Part shown: positions 25,325-34,876 of the stretch, one piece after another
How the letters are laid out: every line of letters starts with the position of its first letter
Numbering within the stretch: the first letter of the stretch is position 1
DNA from: an uncultured Lachnospiraceae bacterium
GTDB taxonomy: Bacteria; Bacillota; Clostridia; Lachnospirales; Lachnospiraceae
Length of the DNA: 45,106 nucleotides
NCBI GenBank assembly: GCA_947627245.1
Contig: CANQVH010000024.1
Coordinates: 1 to 45,106 of the forward strand
Reading direction: 5' to 3'
The notes under the pieces: model-generated
Told to the model about the DNA's origin: nothing
The model's input: only the letters and a program-made list of their open reading frames with translations
Database searches by the model: none
Made by a program: the position numbers and the translations under genes

Positions 25325-25461
25325 TATATCTTCTTCGCCGTCTTTTCTATCTCCTCGAATGTGCAATCCTCAAACTGTGTCTCCCACTTAAAATCCGCAT
25401 TTGAAACCTCTGTCGGTATTCGTTTTAATCCATTCAAAGACCGTGATCCTTTACCGCGCCT
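25325..25461 (-). pseudogene. Coding-like fragment between the helicase and the small gene
   Basis: In the 246-base gap a frame of 45 codons without a start reads LNGLKRIPTEVSNADFKWET, QFEDCTFEEIEKTAKKI and stop. Its composition is protein-like, so it may be the C-terminus of a lost gene. Nothing else is seen in the gap. Confidence 0.35.
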
Positions 25462-28400
25462 TTAGCGAAATTATGTTATCACTTACCACCACAAGCTTGC
25501 CAATCGTTTCCAACGCTTTATCAAAACATTCCTCCGTTGTTTTACTGATACGGCTAACACCGCAATGAGCCGCTACAGAACGGTATAGGCCACCCTTATC
25601 AACTCTTCCATTTTGTCTGATGATTGTCAGCATCCCCGCGGCAAGTTCCTCCGACGCTATCTGTTTTACATTGCGTTCAATATCCCCGGGGCCACGAAAC
25701 TGAATTTCCGGAGCATCTTTCAAATACAAGAACTCGTTCTTTCGAATAATGCCCTCTTTCTTACACTTAGACATTTGTTCCTCATATTCGGCCCGAAGGG
25801 AACTCGTTACATGTGATTTGCCAAACCACCATGCAATCCGTTTCATGAGCAACTCTTCGGAAAGAGGCGCTTCCACATTCAGGATTTCTTTGACCATCCC
25901 CACAAAATTATTCGGATAATACTGTCTCTTCAGCTTCATAGTATCAACCGCTTTGTAAAGAGGAAACATCGGTGGTTCTTCAGCAACAGTACTCTCAAAC
26001 GAAAGCACTTGTCCGACCTTTTTTTCGCTTTTTGTTTTATCCTCTTCTTTTAGATTCCGAAGGGCGTCGTTGGCCGCCTCTATCAGACGGGTTTGTTCTT
26101 CGGATGGATTATGAAACCATGCGGTAGACCATACCCGATAAAAGCTCCACCCCATCTTTTCCAGAACATCTTTTCGGAGACGGTCACGATCCCGTGTATT
26201 GTCTGCTGCGTGATATGCAGCACCGTCACACTCAATTGCAAGAATAAAATCTTCTCCCTCGGATGCCTTAAGCCCAATATCAATTTTGAATTCCGAGCAT
26301 CCGATCCGTGGGTTCACCCTGTAACCTTTCGAACATAAGAAATCTTTAATTTCCTTTTCAAAATCAGATTCTTTGGCTTCAAAGGAAAAAGCCTGTGTCA
26401 CACGTTCAAAAGCGATGTTTCCATTTTCCGCGAAATCAAGGTATTCCTTTAAAAGCCTTGCCCCCTTTGACGCTGTACGTTTTAAGTCTATGTCTGAATA
26501 ATGCATCGATGATACCAATTGAACATTGTATTTTGCCCTGGTTACGGCAACATTCAGCCGCCGCTCTCCTCCGGCGCGGTTCAACGGTCCAAAATTATGA
26601 AGTAAGCGACCCTGTATATCCGTTCCGTATGCAATACTGAACAGGATCGTGTCCCGTTCATCCCCCTGTACAGTTTCCAGGTTTTTAATAAAAATGGGTT
26701 CCTTATCATTATTTTTGAACAGATATTCCTTTTCCGGCATACTCTGTCTCCGATTCGTCAGAGCATTATCTATCAATGCCTGCTGCGCAATATTAAATGC
26801 CACTACGCCCAGGCTTCGCTCCGGGTGTTCTTCCAGATCACGATAGATTAAATCGACGATAAACTCCGCTTCTTTCTCATTTGTACGCGTTTTTCTGTCA
26901 TATATCCCATCAACATAGTAATAATCCACCCCATTACCAAGGCTTTTTGTTTTTGAGGATGGAAACGTGATTAGAGTGCCATCGTAAAAATTTATATTGG
27001 AAAACGCTATAAGCTCTTCATAACGGCTCCGATAATGCCATCGGAGGCGGTACTGCTGCATGGATACGGAACATAGATCAAGGATGGATTCAAAGTCTGT
27101 CACATCCTCGGTTTCTTCATCTTCATTCTCATTTTCCACCGTTGAATTAAAGAAATTACTGGGTGGCATCTGTTTGGAATCCCCAACAACAATCATCTGT
27201 TTCGCCCGATATATCGCTCCGATCGCATCCTGGGGGAAGATTTGGGATGCCTCGTCAAATATTACGACATCAAAACGGATCGTATCCGCCGGGAGAAACG
27301 TACTGACGCTTAGCGGTGACATCAGGAAACAGGGCTTGATACGGGAAACCAATTCCCCTGTTTCTGCCAGAAGCGTCCGTATACTCTTTTGCTTTCTCTT
27401 CTTTTCGCCTTCCCGAAGCAGTACAGCCAACGAGCTTCCCGGAGCTATCATATCCAAGGATGGCCGCTTTGTGGAAAGGATTTCGCGAATTTTGGCCTTA
27501 TTAATCTCGAACTGTTCCACATCTTTTTCCGCGAACGTCTTAACCGCCTTGTCCTGCGCGACTCTGCTGAAAGTAGAAAGGATCGGAACATTTGACGATA
27601 CTGCGTAAATCCATTGCATGTAAAATTGTTTCTGAAATGCTTCGGCCAATAACCGGGAATCAAAATTTCGTTTTATAGCCTTATCGATATATGGAACCAC
27701 CTGCTTTTCATCTAATCTCGAAAGCAGGTCTCTGAAACGGCACCAGTTATCAAGGTTATCCACCGTATTCAGACAAGAGTCATATTTTTTCAAAATATAC
27801 TCGCAGGAGGATTCGGCTATATCAAGGACATCCTTTTTAAAACATTTTGAAATGTGATCCATAGCGGACACATCATATGTAGAGAACACATGATCCAACT
27901 TGTCCGCACACTCTGTGAAAAATTCCGTCTCCTGATTCAAATCCGCATCGGGTATCACTTTTTCAAATGGAACGTCAGTTTCTATCAGAAGCTTAAGCTC
28001 ATCCATCTGTTCCCTTATGTAAGACCACTCTGTTCGCAATCCCTTGTACGCCGGTCCCAGCATTGTTTTGAATGGCTCCCCTGCCTTTTCAAAATCCTCC
28101 GTCTTTTGCTGGCAGTCGGCAAGCTGTTCCGTCAGAGCCACGGCTTCATCATAAGAAGGCTTTTTCCTGTCCAGCTTATGCGCTCGCAGATCCTTTATAA
28201 GCTGTTTATATTCTGAATTGAATAATCTTGAAAATGTTCCTCCAAACTGCCCTGTCAGCTTTTTATGATATTCTGCACCGCTAATTTTATAAATACCATC
28301 GTCACAGACATTCTCTATCTTTTGCCGGCTCAAAAGCGTGTCCTTGTTTTGGCTCTCTATGTCATCGATTGCGGCATATATTGTTTTAAAGTTTTTTTCC

Positions 28401-30091
28401 TGCAACAATGATGGCGTTATGATCTGCGAGGATGAGGCGAAGCGGAAGAAATCACGCCAAATCCGGGTCTTTTTAAGACCAAAAGGTGGAATCTTATATC
28501 TTTCTGTTATCTGTTCCAGGATTGGGATTAATATCCGTAAAAATTCCGTCAGCTTTTCAAGCTCTTCCCTCACTCTGTCTTTTTCTTGAAATGATGTGTC
28601 CGGGTTTATATATCCATACCACGGATTCTTTTTGTAATCGTATCCAACACTTGGAACAAGATCTGCATATTGTTCCAAAAGCAGAACTGTCTCAGATAAG
28701 TATTCTTCACTTTTGTCTGTAATGTGCGGTATCACCCATTTCATATCCGGGGCGCCGGATATAACAGAATAGGATTCGTACATTTGATATAGGCTTTTTC
28801 CTAGTATCGGTCGTTGTTTATGTAACTCGTCCGCGTACTCGTCCAACTGTTTTCTGGCTTTTTCTTTAATAGCAATTTCCTTGTCGGCCTTTGCGGACAC
28901 AGAACTTCTGGCAGTACGTAATGTATGGCAGATTTCGTCAATCACATTTTTCTTATTCGCTTTGTGGCTGTGCAGTTCCAGACAAAACTCCGACAACCCG
29001 GCCTGCTTTAGTTTATCATAAACAACATTCAGGGCAGCCAGCTTTTCTGAAACAAATAATACTTTTTTCCCATCCCCAAGGCACTCGGCAATAATATTGG
29101 TAATGGTCTGGCTCTTGCCCGTTCCCGGCGGTCCCTGCAGTACAAAGCTCTTTCCGGACTTTGCTGCTTCAATTGCCGCGATCTGACTGGAATCTGCATC
29201 AACAACACAATACAGATCCGTTAATGGATCCGTCGTCGGACTGTTCTCATCTCCTTTGTCATTTGCACCGCCCTCTTTTACCGACTCACCAAGAAGCCTC
29301 CGTACATTTTCGTTGCGAAGAATTATAGAAGCATTATCTTTCAGATCACGATACATATTGATCTTCAGGAAGGAGAATATGCCGAGTTTGCACTCCGGTG
29401 ATACCGTCCATTGCAGTTTTTTTACCAGTTTACTGATTTTTTCGAGATAGTCATTCAGGCTTTCCTCGTCATAATTGGGCAGCTTGACGCCGTATTCGAC
29501 ATCCAGTTTGTACGCGAATGTAGGATTGACAATCACGTCATCCTCGGTAGATTTGATATAATAAGGATCCAGTACCGAATCATGGGCTAACTGAATTGGG
29601 ACAAGCAGTATCGGAGCCCTGAGTTCTTCTCTGGATGATGCTTTTTCTTTCCAATGAACAAAACCAAACGCCATGTATGCGACATTTACACCCGTTTCCT
29701 CTATAAACGCCCGTGCTCTTTTATTAATATTTCTGACCGCCTTGATCGGACTTGCGGCGGAATGGTTGTAGAGCAAGAGCTGCGATTGCTTTTTTAGCTT
29801 AGCTGAATAACGGGCCAGATAAGCGTCTTTGTCGTTTTGAATATCCGATTCCTGAAATTGCGTCTGGCTGTCCGGGTTATCTTCTTTAGGATAATCCTGC
29901 TCCGTTAGCTTTGGATCGTATACTTCCAGAATGGTATTCCCCCGGTTCATCTTATCAAATAAAATAGCCGGTGACGGCAACAAAATTTCCGCCGTCGAGC
30001 TGCTTGTATCCCGAAAATTAATCAAATTATTCCGTTTTCCGGTATCCAACAGCAATTCTGCCCACTTATCCAGTTTAGCCTTTCCTCTCAT
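25451..30091 (-). CDS. DUF4011-type superfamily 1 helicase with C-terminal nuclease-like domain
   Basis: A 1546-residue protein. Order: DUF4011-like N-terminus (WAELLLDTGKRNNLINFRDT), helicase Walker A GPPGTGKSQTITNII (about 320), a long coiled insertion (about 390-870), Walker B DVVIFDEASQIFP (about 945), motifs with VGDSKQMPPSNFF and QGDERDTILFSIAYG, and VTRAKYN (motif VI). A Vsr/MTES_1575-like nuclease fold follows at about 1265-1350, with the acidic residues in KIDIG and AIECDG and the R-V-W-S-T end. The C-terminus (about 1400-1470) looks like DUF3320. Such helicase-nuclease proteins are common in defence islands and are likely to act on foreign nucleic acid. AGGAGG lies 11 bases before the ATG. 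Confidence 0.85.
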   Translation of the reverse strand: MRGKAKLDKWAELLLDTGKRNNLINFRDTSSSTAEILLPSPAILFDKMNRGNTILEVYDPKLTEQDYPKEDNPDSQTQFQESDIQNDKDAYLARYSAKLKKQSQLLLYNHSAASPIKAVRNINKRARAFIEETGVNVAYMAFGFVHWKEKASSREELRAPILLVPIQLAHDSVLDPYYIKSTEDDVIVNPTFAYKLDVEYGVKLPNYDEESLNDYLEKISKLVKKLQWTVSPECKLGIFSFLKINMYRDLKDNASIILRNENVRRLLGESVKEGGANDKGDENSPTTDPLTDLYCVVDADSSQIAAIEAAKSGKSFVLQGPPGTGKSQTITNIIAECLGDGKKVLFVSEKLAALNVVYDKLKQAGLSEFCLELHSHKANKKNVIDEICHTLRTARSSVSAKADKEIAIKEKARKQLDEYADELHKQRPILGKSLYQMYESYSVISGAPDMKWVIPHITDKSEEYLSETVLLLEQYADLVPSVGYDYKKNPWYGYINPDTSFQEKDRVREELEKLTEFLRILIPILEQITERYKIPPFGLKKTRIWRDFFRFASSSQIITPSLLQEKNFKTIYAAIDDIESQNKDTLLSRQKIENVCDDGIYKISGAEYHKKLTGQFGGTFSRLFNSEYKQLIKDLRAHKLDRKKPSYDEAVALTEQLADCQQKTEDFEKAGEPFKTMLGPAYKGLRTEWSYIREQMDELKLLIETDVPFEKVIPDADLNQETEFFTECADKLDHVFSTYDVSAMDHISKCFKKDVLDIAESSCEYILKKYDSCLNTVDNLDNWCRFRDLLSRLDEKQVVPYIDKAIKRNFDSRLLAEAFQKQFYMQWIYAVSSNVPILSTFSRVAQDKAVKTFAEKDVEQFEINKAKIREILSTKRPSLDMIAPGSSLAVLLREGEKKRKQKSIRTLLAETGELVSRIKPCFLMSPLSVSTFLPADTIRFDVVIFDEASQIFPQDAIGAIYRAKQMIVVGDSKQMPPSNFFNSTVENENEDEETEDVTDFESILDLCSVSMQQYRLRWHYRSRYEELIAFSNINFYDGTLITFPSSKTKSLGNGVDYYYVDGIYDRKTRTNEKEAEFIVDLIYRDLEEHPERSLGVVAFNIAQQALIDNALTNRRQSMPEKEYLFKNNDKEPIFIKNLETVQGDERDTILFSIAYGTDIQGRLLHNFGPLNRAGGERRLNVAVTRAKYNVQLVSSMHYSDIDLKRTASKGARLLKEYLDFAENGNIAFERVTQAFSFEAKESDFEKEIKDFLCSKGYRVNPRIGCSEFKIDIGLKASEGEDFILAIECDGAAYHAADNTRDRDRLRKDVLEKMGWSFYRVWSTAWFHNPSEEQTRLIEAANDALRNLKEEDKTKSEKKVGQVLSFESTVAEEPPMFPLYKAVDTMKLKRQYYPNNFVGMVKEILNVEAPLSEELLMKRIAWWFGKSHVTSSLRAEYEEQMSKCKKEGIIRKNEFLYLKDAPEIQFRGPGDIERNVKQIASEELAAGMLTIIRQNGRVDKGGLYRSVAAHCGVSRISKTTEECFDKALETIGKLVVVSDNIISLKAR

Positions 30092-30236
30092 CTCATGCGG
30101 CTCCTCCTGTCAGCATTATAAGCTATATCTGTGCATTTAATATACTACAACTATCTATGTTTTCTGCAAATTGAGATTGTACCCATATGTATGATAATTC
30201 CCTCCCATACCGGCTTTCAAGCATCCTTTCGCTTTT

Positions 30237-30344
30237 CTAACTGCGCCGCTCTACGTCAATTATATCTTTGTAGTCCCTGAGAACATCATTTATACATTGA
30301 AGAACTTTTCTGTTTTCTTCTATCGTCTGTTCCTCTGATGTCAT
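30237..30344 (-). CDS. Possible 35-residue small protein
   Basis: MTSEEQTIEENRKVLQCIND plus VLRDYKDIIDVERRS, an acidic helical reading frame too short for usual gene finders. It starts 8 bases after the stop of the 62-residue gene. No clear ribosome site, so it may be translated by coupling or be a remnant. Confidence 0.35.
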   Translation of the reverse strand: MTSEEQTIEENRKVLQCINDVLRDYKDIIDVERRS

Positions 30345-30352
30345 GCAAATTA

Positions 30353-30541
30353 TCAAACTAATATATGCAACCTTTGTGCTTCTTCCAAGATTTCCTCCTC
30401 AAGCATGAAACTAACCCGCATGAAATCTGCCCTTGTCTCCTTCATAAAATGTACCACCATCTCATAATAATCCATTACCTGATGCCGAGCCTCTCTTATG
30501 CCTCCGGTATTCCATATCCTGACGCCAATCATTTTGTCCAT
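30353..30541 (-). CDS. Small unknown protein (62 residues)
   Basis: MDKMIGVRIWNTGGIREARH, then a helical part (YYEMVVHFMKETRADFMRVS) and EEEILEEAQRLHILV. GGGAGG lies 8 bases before the ATG. It resembles the small proteins found next to mobile-element genes, but I cannot name a family. It overlaps out of frame with the end of the decayed frame at 30553-30690. Confidence 0.5.
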   Translation of the reverse strand: MDKMIGVRIWNTGGIREARHQVMDYYEMVVHFMKETRADFMRVSFMLEEEILEEAQRLHILV

Positions 30542-30552
30542 CGGGCTTTCCT

Positions 30553-30712
30553 CCCATTACTTTCTCATACCCAAGTGCTAGCTTACTCCATGAATAATCA
30601 TAATCGTCGTCAAATACATCATCCTATTCTACTGGGTAATCCTCACCGAAACCATTTCTTTCAATAACAAGACTAGAGGAATCAGCGGCCCCCCCCTTAC
30701 GAGCCTTCTCTA
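30553..30712 (-). pseudogene. Decayed reading frame with a G8 tract downstream of the HEPN gene
   Basis: The gap after the HEPN gene holds a frame without a start that reads EKARKGGAADSSSLVIERNG, FGEDYPVE, one TAG stop, then DDVFDDDYDYSWSKLALGYE and KVMGGKPDGQND. It looks like a small acidic protein broken by a stop codon. The frame passes through eight consecutive G (C8 at 30689-30696 on the plus strand), a run prone to slippage. Confidence 0.4.
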
Positions 30713-31258
30713 TTATGTATGGGTTTTACACGGACAAGTCTCCATCGCTGATGTCGGAAATACAAAAACATATCCTTCCGTATAAAAATCTTTTCTAAAC
30801 TTCGTACAACAATCATATGTTTGTTGCAATAACCCTTGGCCTCTTATAGCGCACGTCTCAAACTTGGCATCCATGCTCTCGTAATACTCTAATCGTAGGA
30901 GATTGTGCATTAGAGTATTTCTATCCTTCACCCAACGTTTTGTATCTTCCAATAGCCGAACAGGAAAATTGTTTGAAAAGCATGTACAAAAGCTGTCCTT
31001 GGCAAGCCGTTCTATACAATTTATCTTTGTTCGTAATGCAAGGTCGTTTGATGCCTTCTTGCACTTACCTCCACTATATTTACATTGGCTTTTGATTTTT
31101 TCAACCGTTCTGAAATATCGGTTTTCAAAACAAGAATATATTAACCATGTAGCTTCTATGAAACGCTTGCTTTTCATGGCATCGTCTATTTTTTCCATAA
31201 AAAAATTGTGCATATCAACTCGTTTTAATCGTTCTTCTTTTTGTTCCGTGCTTTTCAT
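30713..31258 (-). CDS. HEPN-type RNase candidate
   Basis: A 181-residue, largely helical protein with the HEPN RNase motif R-x4-H: R113 and H118 in KDRNTLMHNL. The preceding helices (MEKIDDAMKSKRFIEATWLI, YSCFENRYFRTVEKI) fit the HEPN fold, and the start of the second half holds a basic loop. HEPN proteins are RNA-cutting or RNA-binding partners in toxin-antitoxin, CRISPR and abortive-infection systems. It is the last gene of the seven-gene run and starts 12 bases after the ATPase stop, with AAGGGG upstream of the ATG at 31258 (a GTG 9 bases earlier is less likely). I infer it as the effector of this operon. Alternative: an unrelated helical protein with a chance motif. Confidence 0.6.
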   Translation of the reverse strand: MKSTEQKEERLKRVDMHNFFMEKIDDAMKSKRFIEATWLIYSCFENRYFRTVEKIKSQCKYSGGKCKKASNDLALRTKINCIERLAKDSFCTCFSNNFPVRLLEDTKRWVKDRNTLMHNLLRLEYYESMDAKFETCAIRGQGLLQQTYDCCTKFRKDFYTEGYVFVFPTSAMETCPCKTHT

Positions 31259-31270
31259 TTGGTTCACCCC

Positions 31271-33652
31271 TTATATCTGAACAAAGTTTCCACTGAATAT
31301 GTCCATATATTCTATTTTACAAGTAAGGAAAATCACTTGGTGACGTTTGGCACACTCCTTGATAAGCTCACAGGACTGCGCCATACGTTCGGCATCCATG
31401 TCGGTGAAAGGATCATCAAAGACAATTACCCCGCCACCGTTGGGGAACAAGTGGTCGAGCACTGCCAGACGGAATGCAAGGGATACTGTGTCTTTAGTGC
31501 CTTCGGAGAGTTTGCCATAATCAAGCAGTCTGTTTTCACTGTAGATATTTATATTCAGCTTGTCCGCTTCAGGGAACTCAGAAGAGACCTTCCCATCGGT
31601 AATCACTGCAAGATAGCGGGCAAAATGATCTGCGATATCCTGCATGGGATTGGCGTGGATACTCTCTTTTTGCTCCTTGAAAACTTCTTCGATATGCAGC
31701 CAATGGGCAAGCAAAGTTTTTTGCTCTTCAAAAACCTGCTCAGCCTGTTCCACATTCTCAGTCGGGTCACCGATAATTTTCTCTTGATAGCTTTCCAGTT
31801 TACTTGCAGCGGCAGTTTTAGCGGTAAGCGCTGTTTCGCGAAGGCTCCGTTTGGATTCCCAATTGCTCTGAAGCATCTCCAGATAATCATCCGGATCAGA
31901 AATACTCAAATATTCCGTAGGAATATCGTCGGTCGCAGGTACCGCTTTCCTCTCTTCTTTGAGTTCCTCTTCCACTTCAAGTTTCCTGGCCTTCAATTTA
32001 TCAATGCTACCATATTCTTTCTCGTAATCGTCAATTTTTGTCTCTTTCCTAGTTATAAATTTTTCAATGTCTTCGCTTTCGCAAACGGCAATGATATCGC
32101 CCTTAATATCTTCTTCTGAACGGACAAAATCCACGATCGCGCTTGCTACCGACTCCAACTCCTCAAATGTTGTTTCCTTCAGCAATTTGGAAAGACGCTC
32201 TTTGACGTCATCAATTCTTTTCTTTGTATTGGTAATACATTCTTTAAGGCTTTCAAGATCGTCTAAAGATTCAACCTCGTATTTTGTAAATATATCGGCG
32301 ATAATATCTTTCCGTTCGGCAATCTGACTTTCAATCCCTGTCACATCTACATCCGCAGGAGATAGCTGCATCTCCATAACTCCCGGAACAGTAATCTTCA
32401 CAGCTTCAGTGATAGACGCAATACTACCAGACAATTCAACAGGCTCACCAGTGCGCAGCGAGATGATTTCTATACGATTGTCATTCAGCATTTGAACCGC
32501 TGCGCTCAGGTTCATACCACAAAGTTTATTCTCGAGAGAAGCAACATCGCTCTGCGCCTTCTTTACCTGCTTAATGTCTGTATCACTCGGACACAGACGG
32601 TCCGCGATTCCCGTATCAATTGTAGCTAATTCATCTTTGGTCTTCTTTGCGGCTTCATATTGGTCGAGCAACTTCCGATTATTCTTTTCATCCCGCAGTT
32701 TCTTCGCTTTTTCTAAGTCCTTAAGCAGTTTAGGCCATTTGGATAAGATCTCGTCAATTTTTTTAAGCTCACCATTGTGATGGGTAATGTTCTTTTCCTG
32801 TTCTTTTCGAATATCAAGGCGGTTGGCGTAAGTGTTAAACTTGCTGTATGCTTCTTCCGCATTATGTGCATCCGCATCACGCTCGGTATACTCCTGTGCG
32901 GCGCGGTCTGCCTCCCTCTTCAAACGGGATATCTCATCAAGAATACCTTTGGCATCCTCTAATGCGTAATATGCATTCGAAATCTCGCCAAGGCCATTTT
33001 TCCGGCGGCCGCCATCTGATTTACGGGCGGGAGTCCCGTGGTCAATATCCCAATATTTCCCGGCGATTTTATCTATCTCTGCGGCAATTGCCTGTTCAAT
33101 TGCGTCTACAGAAAGGCCATCGCTTTCCACAAAGGCTTGAGACACTACATCAACGATCTCCTGCTTGGCATCTGTCTTTTTGGAAGCATCCAAAATGGTC
33201 TGCAATGAAATTTCGGTATTCCGTTGAGAAGAAAAGAGCATATCGGAATACACGCCTTCGCCATAAAGGAGAAGTTCTTTCAAAATCTCATCAATTCGTT
33301 TTTGATCACGGAATACTCCATCGGGCGTTGAAAGGGTACAGCAGAACCCAGCACCCCATACTTTCGAAATTGAGCAACTTCCTTTTTCGGTCTCAAAGGT
33401 AATCTCGCCATCGGCAGAGTCACTGGTTTTGCTGCTGTCCTTATTTGCTCCCGGTAAATACAGTTCAAAAAATGTCTTATCACTCCTGCGGTCCAACTTA
33501 GCCTTTTGAAATAGTGTTCGGGAAAGCAGATTAACCAGTGTGCTTTTACCGCTTTCATTTTTTCCGTAAATCACATTGATACCATCAGCAAGGGAAATGT
33601 TGCGGTCGCGAACACCGGCAAAATGTTTACAGGATATATTTTTAATTCTCAT
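31271..33652 (-). CDS. SbcC/YhaN-like SMC-type ATPase
   Basis: A 793-residue ATPase. Walker A YGKNESGKSTLV (29-40), an N-terminal ATPase lobe with the Q-loop in LFSSQRN, then about 500 residues of coiled coil (about 215-680), and a C-terminal lobe with the signature LSEGTKDTVSLAFRLAV (about 723-739) and Walker B GGGVIVFDDPFTDMD (about 748-762). This is the SbcC/Rad50 architecture, closest in layout to YhaN; the coil has no obvious zinc-hook CxxC. Such proteins open or tether DNA ends for a partner nuclease. The start is one base after the metallophosphoesterase stop, so they are almost certainly a complex. Confidence 0.88.
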   Translation of the reverse strand: MRIKNISCKHFAGVRDRNISLADGINVIYGKNESGKSTLVNLLSRTLFQKAKLDRRSDKTFFELYLPGANKDSSKTSDSADGEITFETEKGSCSISKVWGAGFCCTLSTPDGVFRDQKRIDEILKELLLYGEGVYSDMLFSSQRNTEISLQTILDASKKTDAKQEIVDVVSQAFVESDGLSVDAIEQAIAAEIDKIAGKYWDIDHGTPARKSDGGRRKNGLGEISNAYYALEDAKGILDEISRLKREADRAAQEYTERDADAHNAEEAYSKFNTYANRLDIRKEQEKNITHHNGELKKIDEILSKWPKLLKDLEKAKKLRDEKNNRKLLDQYEAAKKTKDELATIDTGIADRLCPSDTDIKQVKKAQSDVASLENKLCGMNLSAAVQMLNDNRIEIISLRTGEPVELSGSIASITEAVKITVPGVMEMQLSPADVDVTGIESQIAERKDIIADIFTKYEVESLDDLESLKECITNTKKRIDDVKERLSKLLKETTFEELESVASAIVDFVRSEEDIKGDIIAVCESEDIEKFITRKETKIDDYEKEYGSIDKLKARKLEVEEELKEERKAVPATDDIPTEYLSISDPDDYLEMLQSNWESKRSLRETALTAKTAAASKLESYQEKIIGDPTENVEQAEQVFEEQKTLLAHWLHIEEVFKEQKESIHANPMQDIADHFARYLAVITDGKVSSEFPEADKLNINIYSENRLLDYGKLSEGTKDTVSLAFRLAVLDHLFPNGGGVIVFDDPFTDMDAERMAQSCELIKECAKRHQVIFLTCKIEYMDIFSGNFVQI

Positions 33653-33653
33653 T

Positions 33654-34781
33654 TTATTTGCCCTCCTTCAAAGATTTCAGAAGCTCGTAGGTAAGCTGCG
33701 CTTCTTTCGGTTCATCCAACAGAGCAGTGAGCAACCCTGCGGAGAAAGAGGTCTCCGGGAACTCCGATTCGATCAATTCTTTGGAAATCAGTCTGCTGAG
33801 TTCATAATCATTATATGTGCCCTCTATGAAGCGGGAAAGGACATTCTCAAGAATATGGAACCTATCCTCATATTCCTCATCTGTGACCGCTCCTGTCAAG
33901 TTAATATTCACAACACTATTGTCACCAATGTTGCCAAGTTCCCGGGTAAGAATGCTTTCCATCTCACCCGCGGTAAGGTTAATCGTTTTGCGATAAAAGC
34001 GCAGATTCCCTGATATATACTTCTTTGCACGGATATTTTTGTCATCACCGATCTCGACAATGAAACAAAGACCTTCTGTATTGCAGGAAACATCGGTTTG
34101 TACATGAGTGCCGGCGTTAAGGATTTTTTCACAGGAAGCAAAGGCATCAGTCAGATTGTGCGGAAACGGCACATGCGTATGCCCGATCAACCAAACATCT
34201 ACCGGGATACTCTCAAACTCAGAGCGGGTCATCAGAAAATATTGTCCCTCTTTGTCGATGGTCTCGCCCTCAACTGCACCATGGGCAATGCCGATATGAT
34301 ATGCATCATCATTTTTTATTTCTATGTCTTTAATCCACGCCAAATTATTTTGCCCTGGAGCAGAGTGCAACGAAGTACAAAGCGCCGGATAAAGCACAAC
34401 CTTTTCGCCGCCCAAGGTAAGTTCATACGGATGATACTCCGTCAGCAGCATGATATTGTCATAAGACGCCATTACATCTTTAAAATACTGCCAAACTTTT
34501 ACATCCCTGTCATAATAGTCGTGATTGCCGGGAAGAACGGCCACAGTTCCCCTGAAGATGGACAGTTTGTCCAGAAGAGTTTTAATTTCTCCCTTGGACA
34601 CTCCGTAAGTATTTTCAAACAAATCACCCGTAATTACAAAAAGAGTACATTCCTCATCATTGGCGGCCTGTACCATCCCATCAAAAGCTGCTATTCTGCT
34701 CTGCGCAAGAACTGCCGCTTGCTCGTGGCCGGCATATTTTAGACCAATATGGTTGTCTCCAGTTACAAAGATTCTAATCAT
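33654..34781 (-). CDS. SbcD/YhaO-like metallophosphoesterase
   Basis: A 375-residue calcineurin-like nuclease. All metal-binding motifs are present: TGDNHIG (7-13), TGDLFEN, PGNHDYYD, GIAHGAVEG and GHTHVPF, so an active enzyme is expected. The C-terminal part (about 260-375) should contact the ATPase. Start chosen at MIRIFVTGDNHIG (34781) because AGGAGG precedes it and motif I begins at once; a longer frame upstream is not conserved in pattern. A 12-bp palindrome TGATAATTATCA lies in the 95-base gap before it and could be an internal regulatory site. It starts the nuclease-ATPase part of the operon. Confidence 0.88.
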   Translation of the reverse strand: MIRIFVTGDNHIGLKYAGHEQAAVLAQSRIAAFDGMVQAANDEECTLFVITGDLFENTYGVSKGEIKTLLDKLSIFRGTVAVLPGNHDYYDRDVKVWQYFKDVMASYDNIMLLTEYHPYELTLGGEKVVLYPALCTSLHSAPGQNNLAWIKDIEIKNDDAYHIGIAHGAVEGETIDKEGQYFLMTRSEFESIPVDVWLIGHTHVPFPHNLTDAFASCEKILNAGTHVQTDVSCNTEGLCFIVEIGDDKNIRAKKYISGNLRFYRKTINLTAGEMESILTRELGNIGDNSVVNINLTGAVTDEEYEDRFHILENVLSRFIEGTYNDYELSRLISKELIESEFPETSFSAGLLTALLDEPKEAQLTYELLKSLKEGK

Positions 34782-34876
34782 ACCGCGCTGCCTCCTTTGT
34801 TCTGATTGATAATTATCATCACCGATTGTTAAAATGTGTACTTTTTTAGTTTCTGGCAAAGCTATCGCCTGTATTA

